From NCBI RefSeq assembly GCF_028389875.1, contig NC_084669.1, forward strand, positions 8,207,501 through 8,271,500: 64,000 bases of DNA, in the 5' to 3' direction. The stretch comes from Rhea pennata (Eukaryota; Chordata; Aves; Rheiformes; Rheidae). The notes beneath the pieces were generated by a model. That model had not been told where the DNA came from. It ran no database searches and was given only the letters and a program-made list of their open reading frames with translations. The position numbers and the translations under genes are program-made. Each line of letters starts with the position of its first letter. Position 1 is the first letter of the stretch. Of this stretch, positions 37,912 to 49,302 are shown piece by piece.

Positions 37912-40619
37912 ACCAATTCAGCAGTTGTTCTGTTTAATCTTTAGTTTAGGATTTTCTTAGGACTCTTGCTAGTTAAAGTATCACGTGAAGATGCTGTTCA
38001 GAGAAGTAAAACAGACTTAAGGAAACTTTTGTGTTCTTGATGTTTTAAGCATTGTCAGTGAATATTCATCAACTGTGCCTTTGCACATGAAGTGAAAACC
38101 ATACAGAAAGTGCAAAGCTTCTATCCAAGACACTTGCAGTTATTCCTCTGAAAAAGCATTATGACATTTTTATTTTAATATAGGGATTACATATGATTGT
38201 TTTCTGCTATGAGCTAAAAGAGAATTGAAAAATTAAGTTAACTTTATTTTATATTTCAAGAAGTTCCAAACCTCAGTTTCAAATTAATATTGACTGGGCA
38301 GTTGACACATTTTCAACTTTCCTTTAATATAGTATCTCTGTGCTGAAGTAAGCTATTACAGATGACTGAAAAGTACTGCTTAATGCCTGTAAGCACTGTC
38401 AGGAATCAATAACTGAAATTTGTGCTACTTGTACTTTGTTTGGCATATTACTTCAGTCTGCTTACTGTAGAAGGAAGTGATTTGAACAGTTGTCACGAAG
38501 CACGTTTTGTGTCAAATAATATTCTCTTATGTTGTAAAACAAATATACTTTTGATACTTGCAATGTTAACTTTATTTTATGAAACCTCTGTAAAAAGTGC
38601 AAATTCAGAATATCATAGGAGTTAACGTTGTTTTGGTGGCTATATATAACCTGTGGATAGTGTCCACTATGGTTTTTATACTAAAACCATTTCTTTCTCC
38701 TCAAAAATTTGAGAAGTTCTAGAACATAGGAGAAACACTTTTTAAAGATATTTTGGGTGGTCAAATGATTGGCAAAGCAGTGTTGTCCATTACACAAACT
38801 TTTAACGTTGCACACTGGAAAAAAAAATTCATGGTGTGTTCCATGATAAAAGGACACTGAATTTTAGGTGTCATGCTCTCCATCAGACTAAGGCAGCTCT
38901 GAAGTTCAGTTTTCATATGATGCAGATGCTTACATCTTGAGGCACTTATTTGCTTCTGTTTTATAAATGTATGTTCAGCTCTAGGATTTTGATCATCTAT
39001 CTATTTAGTGATAATAGAATGATTCTACACATCTCCAACAAATAAACTTTGAAGAAGTTTCAGCACCTTAAAGAATTGAATTAAAATGGAGTATTCCAGT
39101 TGAATGTGAATTAAAATGCTTGTAGAATTGTAACCAGTTAGGCTCAATGTTTGTACAATTTAATGCATTCCATCAAAAAGTACAAAGTGTGCATTTTCAA
39201 CTAAGACTATAGTAATCCAGTGATGCTTTAGAATGAATATCTTTTTTCCTTCTACTTCTCTCTGTTTTTGAGGTCTCTAAAAATTGCTGTGGCCTGGCTA
39301 ACTATTCTGAAAGCAATTTACTGTGCCTTCACAACAAGTGTATTTTTTTTGACACTTAAGATGAAGACTGTCTCTCTTGAAATGCCTTTACCAAAACTAT
39401 TATGTTTTTAAAGTAATTCTTACCAAGTTTTAACCAAGCCTCTAGCCTCCTTTGACACTATTAAGAGCATAAAAGAAGCTTCTGCTTCAAAGCATTTAAA
39501 ACACATATAGGCAAGACCAAACAGGAAACAAGATAGAAAAGTTTTTTCTCTTTGTCTTTTTTTAGTCTTTTGCATTTAAATCTTTTTGATATTTTTGATT
39601 TTTTGGAAATATTTTACAAAAGAGCTTTACAAGAAAATTAAGTAAAACTCCGTGGAAGAAGATACTGTGGTAGATGGTTTCAGGTTCAAACTCCCTTATT
39701 CCTATTTGTTCCTTCTTTCTGTCAAAAAAGGAAAGCAAGAAGAATGAAAAATTCAAATTTACTATGCTGGTGTTTCACAATATGCTGACTGTGCATTTGT
39801 CAGGATGCTTTGGCTAGCTGCAGTCTTACTTTATATAGATTGTAGCGTAATCTTGTTCAGAAATTTTATACTAGTCACAATTATCTTGTATTCTTGCAAT
39901 TTGGGGAATGTTATGCTTATATCTCATTTTAGCAAGCTGTCATTATTGTACTCATTAAAAATGTTTGCATTATTTTGTTATGAACTGTGATCTATTAGAA
40001 ATTAGCTAAAGTCAGAAACCTGGAGGACTTGCACTGTGGGGATGTAAATAACTTCTTACAGCTTTGAATTTTTATAAACTACGTTTTCTCTCAACATTTG
40101 TCTTACCTTTTTGTGCTTTCATGAACTCATTTTTTTTCATAGGAACTTGAGGTATTAGTTTATGATAAAGTTCCTTCTTTTCCTCACTTGGCTAGTAGGT
40201 CTTTTAGCTCTTTTATGATTTATAAAAATAAATCATACTGTTAAATTGATTGTTCCTACAGCAGTGCTGCGTTGTGAAGAATGGTCTGTACAAACCATAT
40301 CTGAAAACGGTTTCTAAGAAGTAAAGAAATGGGCATTACAGTCTTGTATGCTGTCTGAGTATCCTGGGTGCTCTTCCAGTTTATATTACAGGATTGGCTT
40401 TTAACCTTCATTAGGATCAGGTCATCATTTTCCCCAAGTCTTTAGAGAATCAGAGAAGATGAACCTCCATAGTTTGGCCCATGCTTCTTGTCTTAGTGGA
40501 CCTAAAGTTAATCAGCATAGTTCATGAAAACCAGAAAAACTTAATGTAATATAAATGAGGTAAAATTAAAGCAAGGTGTAAATTAAAATAGCTGCTTATT
40601 TAGGTACTTATAATAGATG
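37912..40619. other. Intergenic, AT-rich, nothing recognised
   Basis: No repeat family, splice-flanked ORF or RNA gene that I can support. Confidence 0.55.
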
Positions 40620-40840
40620 CAACTGCAGGGAGGGGGGAGCGTTGCTGTGGTGAGGTTTTTGTGTTCTCGCTGACCTGGCTGCTGCACCCAGGCCTTCCAA
40701 AGAGAGGAGGAGGGAGAAGCCTCTGCAGTTGGGGGCAGGGCAGGCATGAGAAAGTCAGCAGGAACCTCAGAGGGCTGAGGGCTTCCTAAGAGCCCTGGCT
40801 TTCCCGGAATAACAGAACAGGCCCAAAGGTAAGCCTCCAA
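40620..40840. other. GC-rich islet in the intergenic region
   Basis: About 220 bp clearly richer in G and C than its surroundings, with few CG dinucleotides, ending with a consensus splice donor CAAAG|GTAAGC at 40828. It could be a non-coding exon, an old repeat or a regulatory element; I cannot tell which. Confidence 0.35.
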
Positions 40841-43720
40841 GTAACTCTAGGAGAATCTGAGTAAACTTTGTCTGGGTCAGGAAACCACCATTCTGGACTA
40901 GAAGGTAGGACTGGAGAAAGACTCATGTTCCAGCTGTGCAGTAGTAGAAGAAAGTGGTGTGTTTGGGTGTGTGTTTGTTTGTTTTTCTTCCCTTTTCTCC
41001 CCACCTTCCTTGTATTTAATTTGGCCCATCCAACTAAGGTGAGTTTTCTCTACTTAATGTGAAATCTTAATCTAATCTGTTGTCTTCTAATAAAATATAT
41101 TCTTAAGATTATAAGGATTTGGTGTGCCTGCCTAAAGAAAAGAGTAAATCCACCTTCACATCCCTCACAGTGAGAGGGACAAAAGTGTGGACTTTTTTAT
41201 ATTTGGTTATATTTATTGCCAAGTTAGGATTTAATGTATTTAGGAGTATTCAGGGTGCAGTTACATGTAAATGATTTGAGTCAAGATCAAGTTCAGAGAG
41301 CATTCATAAAGTCTGAATAGTGTACCTTCCTAGTTTAAAAGTATGTATCACCATCTTTCAGCTGACTTATGTGTGAATTACTGCTAGTACAAGCTATAGC
41401 ATAGATCCAGGTGTTCAGTTATAAAAACTTTTTTTTAACCAGCGTTACCAGCAGGTGACTACATCCCCATTAAAAAGTGCTGTATATTTAACTACATCAC
41501 AAAAATTAGACCAGCAAACTTCTGGACAAGACACATCAGAAGTTGATGTAATGAATACTTGCAGAAAGGAGTGAAGAGGGAAGAAATTGTAAGTAATATC
41601 AGTTGGGACTCTAGCTTTAAACTTGCTTCTCAGGCTGGTCTATTATATTTACTTATTTAGTGTGTATAGTGACTGGCAGGTATTCTGTTGATATCAGAAT
41701 TTTACAGAGAAAATGATTAATGGGATTATCTGTCAGTTTAGTAGAGGTCTTGATTTTCAGCACTGTTACCAATTAGTTCTCTTGTGTTCTAATTTATCTC
41801 ATTTGTCAGTCATATGGTTCTTTCAAATTACAAAATTTGAAATTAGAAATGAAAATGCACCTGTTAATTAAGGAGTTACTGTCTCTGACCCAAAAGATGT
41901 TTACTCTTTTCATCCTGTATTTATTGAATGTCTTTTATGACCAAGATCAAAAATTTGAAGTTTAATTTATTTTTTGACACTTATTTTTCCTGAAATGTGT
42001 GTAGAGTTATGTGGAAAATTGTTAAACAAAAAAAAATAAAATACAACCAAAAAATCCTAAGTATCACTCTACCTTTAGTAGAGAGACAGCCACAGCCAGT
42101 TGATAGCAAATATCTAAGAAGGTTAGTTTTGCTCTCTCTCTAGGAGAAATCTTGAGGAATTTACAATACTAGTTTCTTTCACTTCCATTCTTTTTGTGAT
42201 ATAACTCCCTTGAGACTTTCTGTACCTTAAATTTCTCACCACAAGGGAAGACAGAACAGACTGTAGGAATTAACATCAACAGAGTCACTAACCTTTTTAG
42301 AAATTTCCAATAAAATTACAATTTTAGTGATATTCACCATCAGGAGAAAAGTTTATTTGATTAGGCAGTGTTACTGTAGCAAACATACACCAAATACAGT
42401 TTGGAAAATCCAAGATGATAATTTTGCCTTTGGTTATTAAATTCTAAAGTGACTTTCACCTCCATACATCATTTTTGTCTTCCTTACACAGAGCATGAGT
42501 CAGGGCAGATTTGGTCCTACATTTTAGAATAAGATATATACAGTATGTGAAAGCAAAATGTTCCTCTAGGATTTAATATTTTGTGCTCTGTAATTGTGTG
42601 CATATCCACTGTACCACGAACAGTGAAAGCTTCATACCCATCACTAACTACAGCTGTATGGAATTGAAAATAGCATCTTACCACTTCTTACATACTGTTG
42701 TATACTGGAAATTTTATCACTGTCAATTAAATATAGGGGAAAAATCAAACTTACACTTAGTCAAACAGTATGCAAATAGAAGATACCAACCTATTCATTC
42801 TGTCTCTTTTTTAAAATATGGACTTTCTTAGGTGCTGTCTAAGAATCTGACTTTAATGTTCTGAGATGTTAATGCTTTCCACAATTTTTTAAAGATGATT
42901 AGAAAATTATTTTAATTAAGTCTATTGCTGTAGAAATTAGTCATTTCCTATAGATTTTTTTTCTCCAAGGTCCACAAACATACACAGTATGAGATAGGGA
43001 TTCCTGTCCTGTGGTTCAGGACTGCTTGATTTCCAAAAGATCATGTTGCTGGTGATCATGGAAATCTTAAAAAAGATGAAATGAAGGTTATCACCTGTAT
43101 ATACAAGTTAACAAACCAAATCATAATACTAGTTGAATCACTTTAGTTGCCAATGCCCAGGGGACATTAAAGGCTTATATTGAAGTTTCAAATGATGCCA
43201 TTTTTAGCATCTGAATTGTATTGTTCTAGATTTTATGAATCTAGACATAGATTACCAGTATTTCATATTAGAATACTTGATACTGTTCCTCTTTTATATC
43301 TTTGCCTGCTTTACAATAAGCTTCTTTGCTGACTGTATCATCTTCTATTAAAAAATTTGTCATGTTAGTTTGCTGTAGAAGGATGGATTGCCTCAAATAA
43401 CAGCTAGGGGGCTGTATCATTCCACTTCTAAAGCGGAATGTGCCACACATGATTTGGGCAAACATCAATGTGTGTACTGGCCTGTATAGCAGTATTTAAA
43501 GTTACTAGAATCATTTTTATAACGTACAGAACTTCGTAAGTAGCTTCAATTTTGTCCATATTTTCAAATCTTTGATGGTTAATGGATATGGCTAACTGTA
43601 TGTTTTGTTTTGTCTTCTAACTACAAGCTCTCTGAACTCCATTGTAGTGTTTTCCTATTTATGCATCTGTTCTACTAAAATAAAACCAGGTCACACATCA
43701 GATGTGGATCACTAATGAAT
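40841..43720. other. Intergenic, AT-rich, nothing recognised
   Basis: A short GTGTTTG-type run near 40955-40985 is the only simple repeat noted. Confidence 0.5.
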
Positions 43721-43724
43721 TCTG

Positions 43725-43760
43725 CAGCTTTTTTTTTTTTTTTATTTATTTATTTAATAT
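43725..43760. repeat. Poly(T)/(TTTA)n tract
   Basis: A T run followed by ATTTATTTATTTAAT; next to it is a short C-rich stretch (about 43766-43782). Confidence 0.85.
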
Positions 43761-43782
43761 CTACTCCCCCCCCTGCCCCCGG

Positions 43783-46700
43783 TAGTCTGATACAGAATTA
43801 AACAAAACTTCTGTGAGGACAGTGCCTGGGAAGCAAGACTTTAAGAAAATCTTCCTGACCAAAAACAGCTGTGTGAATTCAATAACAGCCCTGACTAAAG
43901 CTTGGGGGAGGTGGGGAAACCTTATACTTTTACATAAATTAAGTCAGTCAGTAATCTGGATTGCACTTCTATGTGGTCTTTATTTGATTAGTGTGTGAAT
44001 GTGCATTGCTTGCTCTGTTTTTGTTTTATGTTTTTCTTGACACTTACTGAAAGCTCTAAACCCAATAATTGACAGGTTCAGTAAAATTTCAATCTTGCTG
44101 ATCTTCTACAAAAGCCCATTCAAGGCTTTATAAGCTCCTCAAAATTGATTTTCTTTTCTTTTTTTCTTTCTTTTTTTTTTTTTTTTTGAGCATTGTTACT
44201 TAATCTGTCCTTTACAAACACTTTAATTCCATGAGCAAATCCTTCTTGCCTTATTCCCACCGGTTTGACTTCATGGTAAGCAGATAAATATAAGACCAAA
44301 AAAAGCAGTTCAGATTCTTCCCCCAGTTCCTACTAATTCTCTAACTTGTCTATTCTGCCTTTCTCATTATTGAATAAAACTGCCTGTATAAACACTACTA
44401 CTTGTGCTCTTGTGATACACAGACTTTTCCCCATTAGTTGCTTGCTCTTTCCCACCTGTTGTATCTTACTCATTAGTTCAGTCTCAGCTTTGCTTCACCT
44501 GTTCCTTCTCAAAAGAATTAAACTGAAAAGTTTATGGCATGGTTCTTATTCTCAGTGTACTTTCTCTCCACAGCTTTACTGGGCCCACAGATAATAAATA
44601 CATTTTAACTTTCCCCTGGTTCAGTGGCTCCAAACTCCATATTTTCTTGCAGGTTTCAGTCTTTAAAATGAGGTCTATGGCAGAGATGGCAAATGGGATC
44701 TATGAGCTTGCTGTGGCCCAGGCAAGTATTAACTCATCCTTCACGTCAGTTTACCTTTACATTCTCTTATGAACTGCTGCCAGCCATAACCACCTAACAC
44801 AGTGCTACAGCACTGCAGCTTTTGTGCATGGGACTAAGTGAAAACAACGTTAACTTGCATTTGAGTTGGTTCTTCTTGCACTTAACACTCTTCTGCGAAT
44901 TTGCTATCAACTGTTAATTTACATGCAAATGAGGAGACAAAGGGAAATCCAGTAAGCCTGAATGTAGAAAAATTCCAACTTTGCATATTTTGTACAACTG
45001 ACCTAAAATGTCATATTACCCTGACTACAGATGTATTTTGATATCACTGCTGTATGCAGTACATTTGGGTTCAGCCTGTAAGATAACAAGAAGCTTAAAA
45101 CTATCCCTAGTAAGGAGCTCTCTTACCTGAATCTATTTTGAAAGAACAATGTTTGAAGTATTGTTTTTACAGGCTTAGTGTCAAATAGCTCCTCTGTCAT
45201 CATCACAATGTCCTTTATTTATTGTAGGTCTTCAGTGAAAGAATAACTGCCATTGCAGGTGACTAGAAAGAATTAATAAGCTAAAATTACATAAAAATTG
45301 AAGTATTAGCTGTTTGTACTGGCAATAAGTAGTTAAAATAGTTATACTGTCTTCCATGTTATTTATATTATAATGGTATTTAAACAATAATTCAATGGTG
45401 ATTAAGTTGTCATATGTCTTTTATTGAAATGTTTGTGTCCCTATCAGCTGTACTTTGTATTTTTTATCATAATATTAATTGCTCTGAAAAATTTTATGAA
45501 CCATCAACAGAATAGAAAATCAGCCTAAATATTTTTGAAATGTTCACATTTAGATCTTATGTTTTTATTTCTTTGTCTGAAGAGTCTTATGGCTTGAGTG
45601 ATTGTCAGATATAAATCAAAAGGTGGATCTTAGTTTGACTGAAATTAACAGCGAAGACTCCACTGACTTCATTTTATTCCAGAGGAGCTAAAAGGCATTT
45701 AGAAAAGAAGGTGAAAAGAGCATAACGACTATGATTTCAGCCACAGAATGGATTGAGTTTTCTTTCTTTTTTTTGATAAGTATCTTCATATCTGTTGAAG
45801 AGTAGTGTATCAACTGAAATTTTTTCTCAAGATTAGGGGAGGTACCTTTGTTATGAGTTAAGAAATTACTTCACTGTTCATAGTTTTTGCAATTTTAAAT
45901 CTAGAAATAGTGGTTGACCATACTGCAAGCTACAGCTCCCCAGAGTCAGTTGTCTTGTAGGGGCAACTGTACTTAAATTAAAAAACAAAAAATAGTGCCA
46001 TAAATTGACATTATTGTTGACAGCCTCCAGTGAGACAGGATAATGGAAGACTAGCTAATTACTGAATTTACAGATTGGGCTGGATTCTGTGCGTAATGGA
46101 AATAAGTTCGTTCACCAAAGTCACCATGGTAAGTGGGGGGGAAAAAAATAGAATAGGCAATAGACAGGTCAGCAGGGGGAGATGGGTGGTTAGTGCTGCA
46201 TCTGTTCTACACACGGGGAACTTCAGTTCTGAGTATTCTTAGTCTGGTACTTTTTTAAATGCTTAAAAAATGAAAATGATTTGAAGATCTGATTTGCGGT
46301 AGAGTGAGCTTAAGCAGTACTAACAGAACGTGACAGGCACTTCAGCTGAGAGCTGCATACCTTCAGCGTTATGTGGCAGGAGTCCAAACTGCCAGTGACT
46401 TCAACTGTCCAAAACCACACTGATCTGCAAAGAGTAAAGTATTTGCATTGTCTCAGTAATAAAATAAATAAAGGGAAAGGATGGCACCCAGAGATTAAAG
46501 AATACTGGAAGTAAGTTGACAAAAGTAAGAAAGAATTCCAGTTCTACAGTGGTGTAAAGAAGCTTTCTCCCATCCACTGTTAAAGAATGTGCAGTGGTTA
46601 GACATTCTGTGCAAGTCTGTCTAGCTTGGAGTTTGTCTTGGATTTCTTTTTAGATCATAGTTGTGTTTTAAAACTTCTTTGGATTAACAAATTTTAACCC
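43783..46700. other. Intergenic, AT-rich, no gene seen
   Basis: Includes a pyrimidine/poly(T) tract at about 44151-44187 and an exact octamer ATGCAAAT at 44923-44930, which may be chance at this length. Confidence 0.5.
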
Positions 46701-46864
46701 TTCTCTCCCCTCCCTCCCCCCCCACTTTGGCTACTAGCTTTCCAAAGCTGAATGAAAATACTCTCAGGAGGAGTGTTTAGAGATATTCTTCTTTTCTTTT
46801 CTTTTTTTTTTTTCTTTGTGCACACCATTCTAGCTGTCTGGTTATTTCTGACCTGTCAATTTTA

Positions 46865-46925
46865 TTTTAAAATATTTAAATTTTAAAAATATTTAAATAT
46901 TAATAATATTTAAAATATTATTTCA
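46865..46925. repeat. AT-only palindromic cluster
   Basis: Sixty bases made almost only of TTTAAA, AATATTT and TATTAATA words, several self-complementary with each other. Confidence 0.8.
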
Positions 46926-47898
46926 ATTTCACTGTGACAGTAAGTACCCAACAGCTCAACATGTATTGTATTTTATTGCAGAGCTCTGAGTTAGTGACTT
47001 ACACTGTTATGTGTCACTTTTATATGCCAAAAAATACCATTTATAGATATTCAGGACACTTGTGCGTGGATGATTTTGTAATAGTGGTTCTAATTTCAGT
47101 CTTATTTTTGTTATAGCTGTTCTTGATTTATACCTGTAAATTAGAGAATTATGCTGCTTGTGTTGGACATACAAATAACATCTATACTAACCATATATGT
47201 GATAATGATACCAAAATTGCAAATAAAGGACTAATCCTCTCTGTATATCATCCAGTTGAATTTGTGTTGAAATACTCTGAAGGCCAGCTTGTTTCGTTGC
47301 TTGAATAGCAACTACTTCAAAAGCTGGAAACTGACTTGTATTATCAACACTGTTACCAATTTAGCACATTCTAATTATCTTTAAATACTGTAAAAATCTA
47401 TTCACTGTTTTTCTTCAACTATATCCTTATATATGCAGCAGACAGTAGATGTTTTCACTATATAACAGTGTATATATACTTTCATATTTTAAAGAAAAAA
47501 GGTGCAACTTAGTAATAACTTTACATCACTATTATAAGTTCAGTGAGAGAGTCAGTACTCTGGACAGCTTTTTTATTTTTTTTTATTTTTTTAATAAAAA
47601 TCTACATGTTAAGAAAAAGAATAATAAAAAAAGTAAAATAGAAAAAAATGAAAGCTTGTATTCAGAGAAGTCTTCCTTATATTTTCTGTATTTCACAGCA
47701 TCTGCTAGTGTTTCAAATAAGTGTTTCTGAAGTACCTTACAATAGTTTTTGCTTCATCAGCCAATCACTTTTGGCTGTAAAAGTGGTCAGCCTGATCATC
47801 ATCTTTCCCTGAAGAGAGGCAAAATTCATCCTGAGGAGAAGCAAAGGGCTGGAGTCTAATAGGCTAAATAGCTTGCTGACAAAATTGCCAGGGAAAAT

Positions 47899-47900
<2 letters not shown>
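46926..47900. other. Intergenic, AT-rich, nothing recognised
   Basis: No supported feature between the AT palindrome cluster and the long poly(T). Confidence 0.5.

Positions 47901-47902
<2 letters not shown>

Positions 47903-47950
<48 letters not shown>
47903..47950. repeat. Poly(T) run of 48
   Basis: The longest homopolymer of the window, about 215 bp before the GFRA1 CpG island begins. Its true length is uncertain because such runs are hard to sequence. Confidence 0.9.
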
Positions 47951-47951
<1 letters not shown>

Positions 47952-48164
47952 AAAAGATGGTTGCCTGAATCAAATTTTCTGTGTATGAAAACAAGGAAAT
48001 CTGGAAACTGATGCTATTTTAGGCTAATTGCATTTTGTTAGGTTTTGGGGAAGCTTTACATAGTAGCAACTGTGGGAAAACCACTAAATAGTTCTCTGTT
48101 TGAGCCATCTGTCATGAATAGGGGACATATGTTCGCGTTGTTTATTCAGGAGCCAAGTGAAAAC

Positions 48165-49025
48165 CGATACACCGAGCCGCAGGGTGGCCCGCGCCCGGGG
48201 GACACGCCCGCAGCGCCTCGCTGCGCCCGGGCCCTGCCGCGGCGCGCCCTGCGCGGGGCTCCGCGGGGCCCGCGGCTTGCGGCTACCTGCTGCCTCCCCA
48301 GAGGTGCCGGGGCTTGGGGGTGAGCCGCTGGCAGGCGCAGGCGCCCCGCGCTCCCCGCGGCGCCGTGGCCGGCGGGCGGTCCCCGCCGCGGGCCCGCGTG
48401 GAGGGCGGAGGCAGGCGGCGAGGCTTCCCCTGGTCGAGGCGCGATCGCGGTGCAGGCAGCGGCACCGCTGCGTTTCCCGTAACTCGGCGTCAGTCGGCGG
48501 CGGCTTCCGCTCGGAAACGCGCCCGCCGGGCCGGACCCGGTGCCCCGCGTGCGGGGCAGCCCGTCCGCTGCGCGCCTCCCGCACACACCCCGCCGCCCGC
48601 CCCGCTTTCCGCGGCCAAACTTTCCCCGCTGCCGCCGGCGGGGCCGCCCGCCGCGCCCTGACCCGCGCCCGCGGCGCGGCCCCCTGCGCACCGCCTCCGC
48701 GCCGGGGCGCGAGCGAATCGAGGCGCGGGGCGGGGGGCGATTCCCCAGGAGGGCGCGGGCAGCCGTGCTCAGAGCCGGCCTCGGCGGGGGCTGTAGGTGG
48801 CGGAGGGGCTGCCTGCCGCTGGCCCTGGCTGCGGGGGAAGCCGGGCAGCGGGGCCGGGGGCGGGCGCCGCGGCTCTCGTGTCCCCCCGCCCCCCGTGTGC
48901 TCCCGGTCCCTCCCTGGGAACAAGCGCTGCCCACCCAAGGAGGCGACCGGCGCTCCTGCCCCGCTCCCGCTTGCTCACTCGCACACACATATACTCTGCG
49001 TGCGCCTCGCTCTCCCTGACTGAAG
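48165..49025 (+). promoter_or_regulatory. CpG island, GFRA1 promoter region
   Basis: About 860 bp of very G+C-rich DNA with dense CG dinucleotides and many GGGCGG/CCGCCC-type words (Sp1/KLF sites). It begins and ends abruptly, just upstream of the exon that carries the GFRA1 start codon. The non-coding first exon(s) of GFRA1 are expected here, but I cannot place their ends. Long open frames on both strands (up to 402 codons on the minus strand) come from base composition. Confidence 0.8.
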
Positions 49026-49044
49026 TCGGTGCTTGTGTTTTCAG

Positions 49045-49262
49045 GTTGCTGAGACCTGATACCTAAGGGGAAAAGCTCAGCATCTGCATCTCTGCTCCAG
49101 CTGCCGGTGGTGGTAGCAGCGAAGAGGAGGAGGGGGTTCCCTAGAATTCGATGGATCGGAACTTGGAGTCTTTGGATCTCAGCGCTTTTGGAATATCTAC
49201 ATGCTGATCCTCTTTGTTGTGGCACATCAGCTCGTTTGGGGAAACCATCCGAAGACAGCAAG
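49045..49262 (+). other. GFRA1: GFRA1 5' leader in the start-codon exon (probable)
   Basis: A possible acceptor gcttgtgttttcag ends at 49044, which would make 49045 the first base of a 258-nt exon carrying leader plus the first 40 coding bases. This would fit a GFRA1 layout with an upstream non-coding exon. If the acceptor is not used, the leader simply continues up from the CpG island. Two short upstream ORFs lie in it. Confidence 0.45.
49151..49207 (+). CDS. Upstream ORF 1 in the GFRA1 leader (18 codons)
   Basis: Reads MDRNLESLDLSAFGISTC then TGA. The start has T at -3 and G at +4, a middling context. It ends 55 nt before the GFRA1 ATG, in another frame. Its TGA overlaps the ATG of the next upstream ORF (ATGCTGA). 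Confidence 0.4.
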   Translation: MDRNLESLDLSAFGISTC

Positions 49263-49299
49263 ATGTTTCTCGCTATCTTGTACTTCATTTTGCCCTTAG
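49201..49299 (+). CDS. Upstream ORF 2, overlapping the GFRA1 start codon (32 codons)
   Basis: Begins MLILFVVAHQLVWG and stops at TAG 49297-49299, 34 nt past the A of the GFRA1 ATG, in a different frame. The ATG context is weak (T at -3, C at +4), so leaky scanning to the main start is expected. Confidence 0.4.
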   Translation: MLILFVVAHQLVWGNHPKTARCFSLSCTSFCP

Positions 49300-49302
49300 T
49301 GG
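49263..49302 (+). CDS. GFRA1: GFRA1 coding exon 1
   Basis: Encodes MFLAILYFILPLV plus one base of Asp14. The donor is GTGG|GTAAGT, full consensus. It carries most of the signal peptide. Confidence 0.95.

Noticed and set aside
44923-44930. Exact octamer ATGCAAAT (POU-factor site)
   Set aside because: Expected by chance about once or twice in a window of this size and with no supporting neighbouring motifs.
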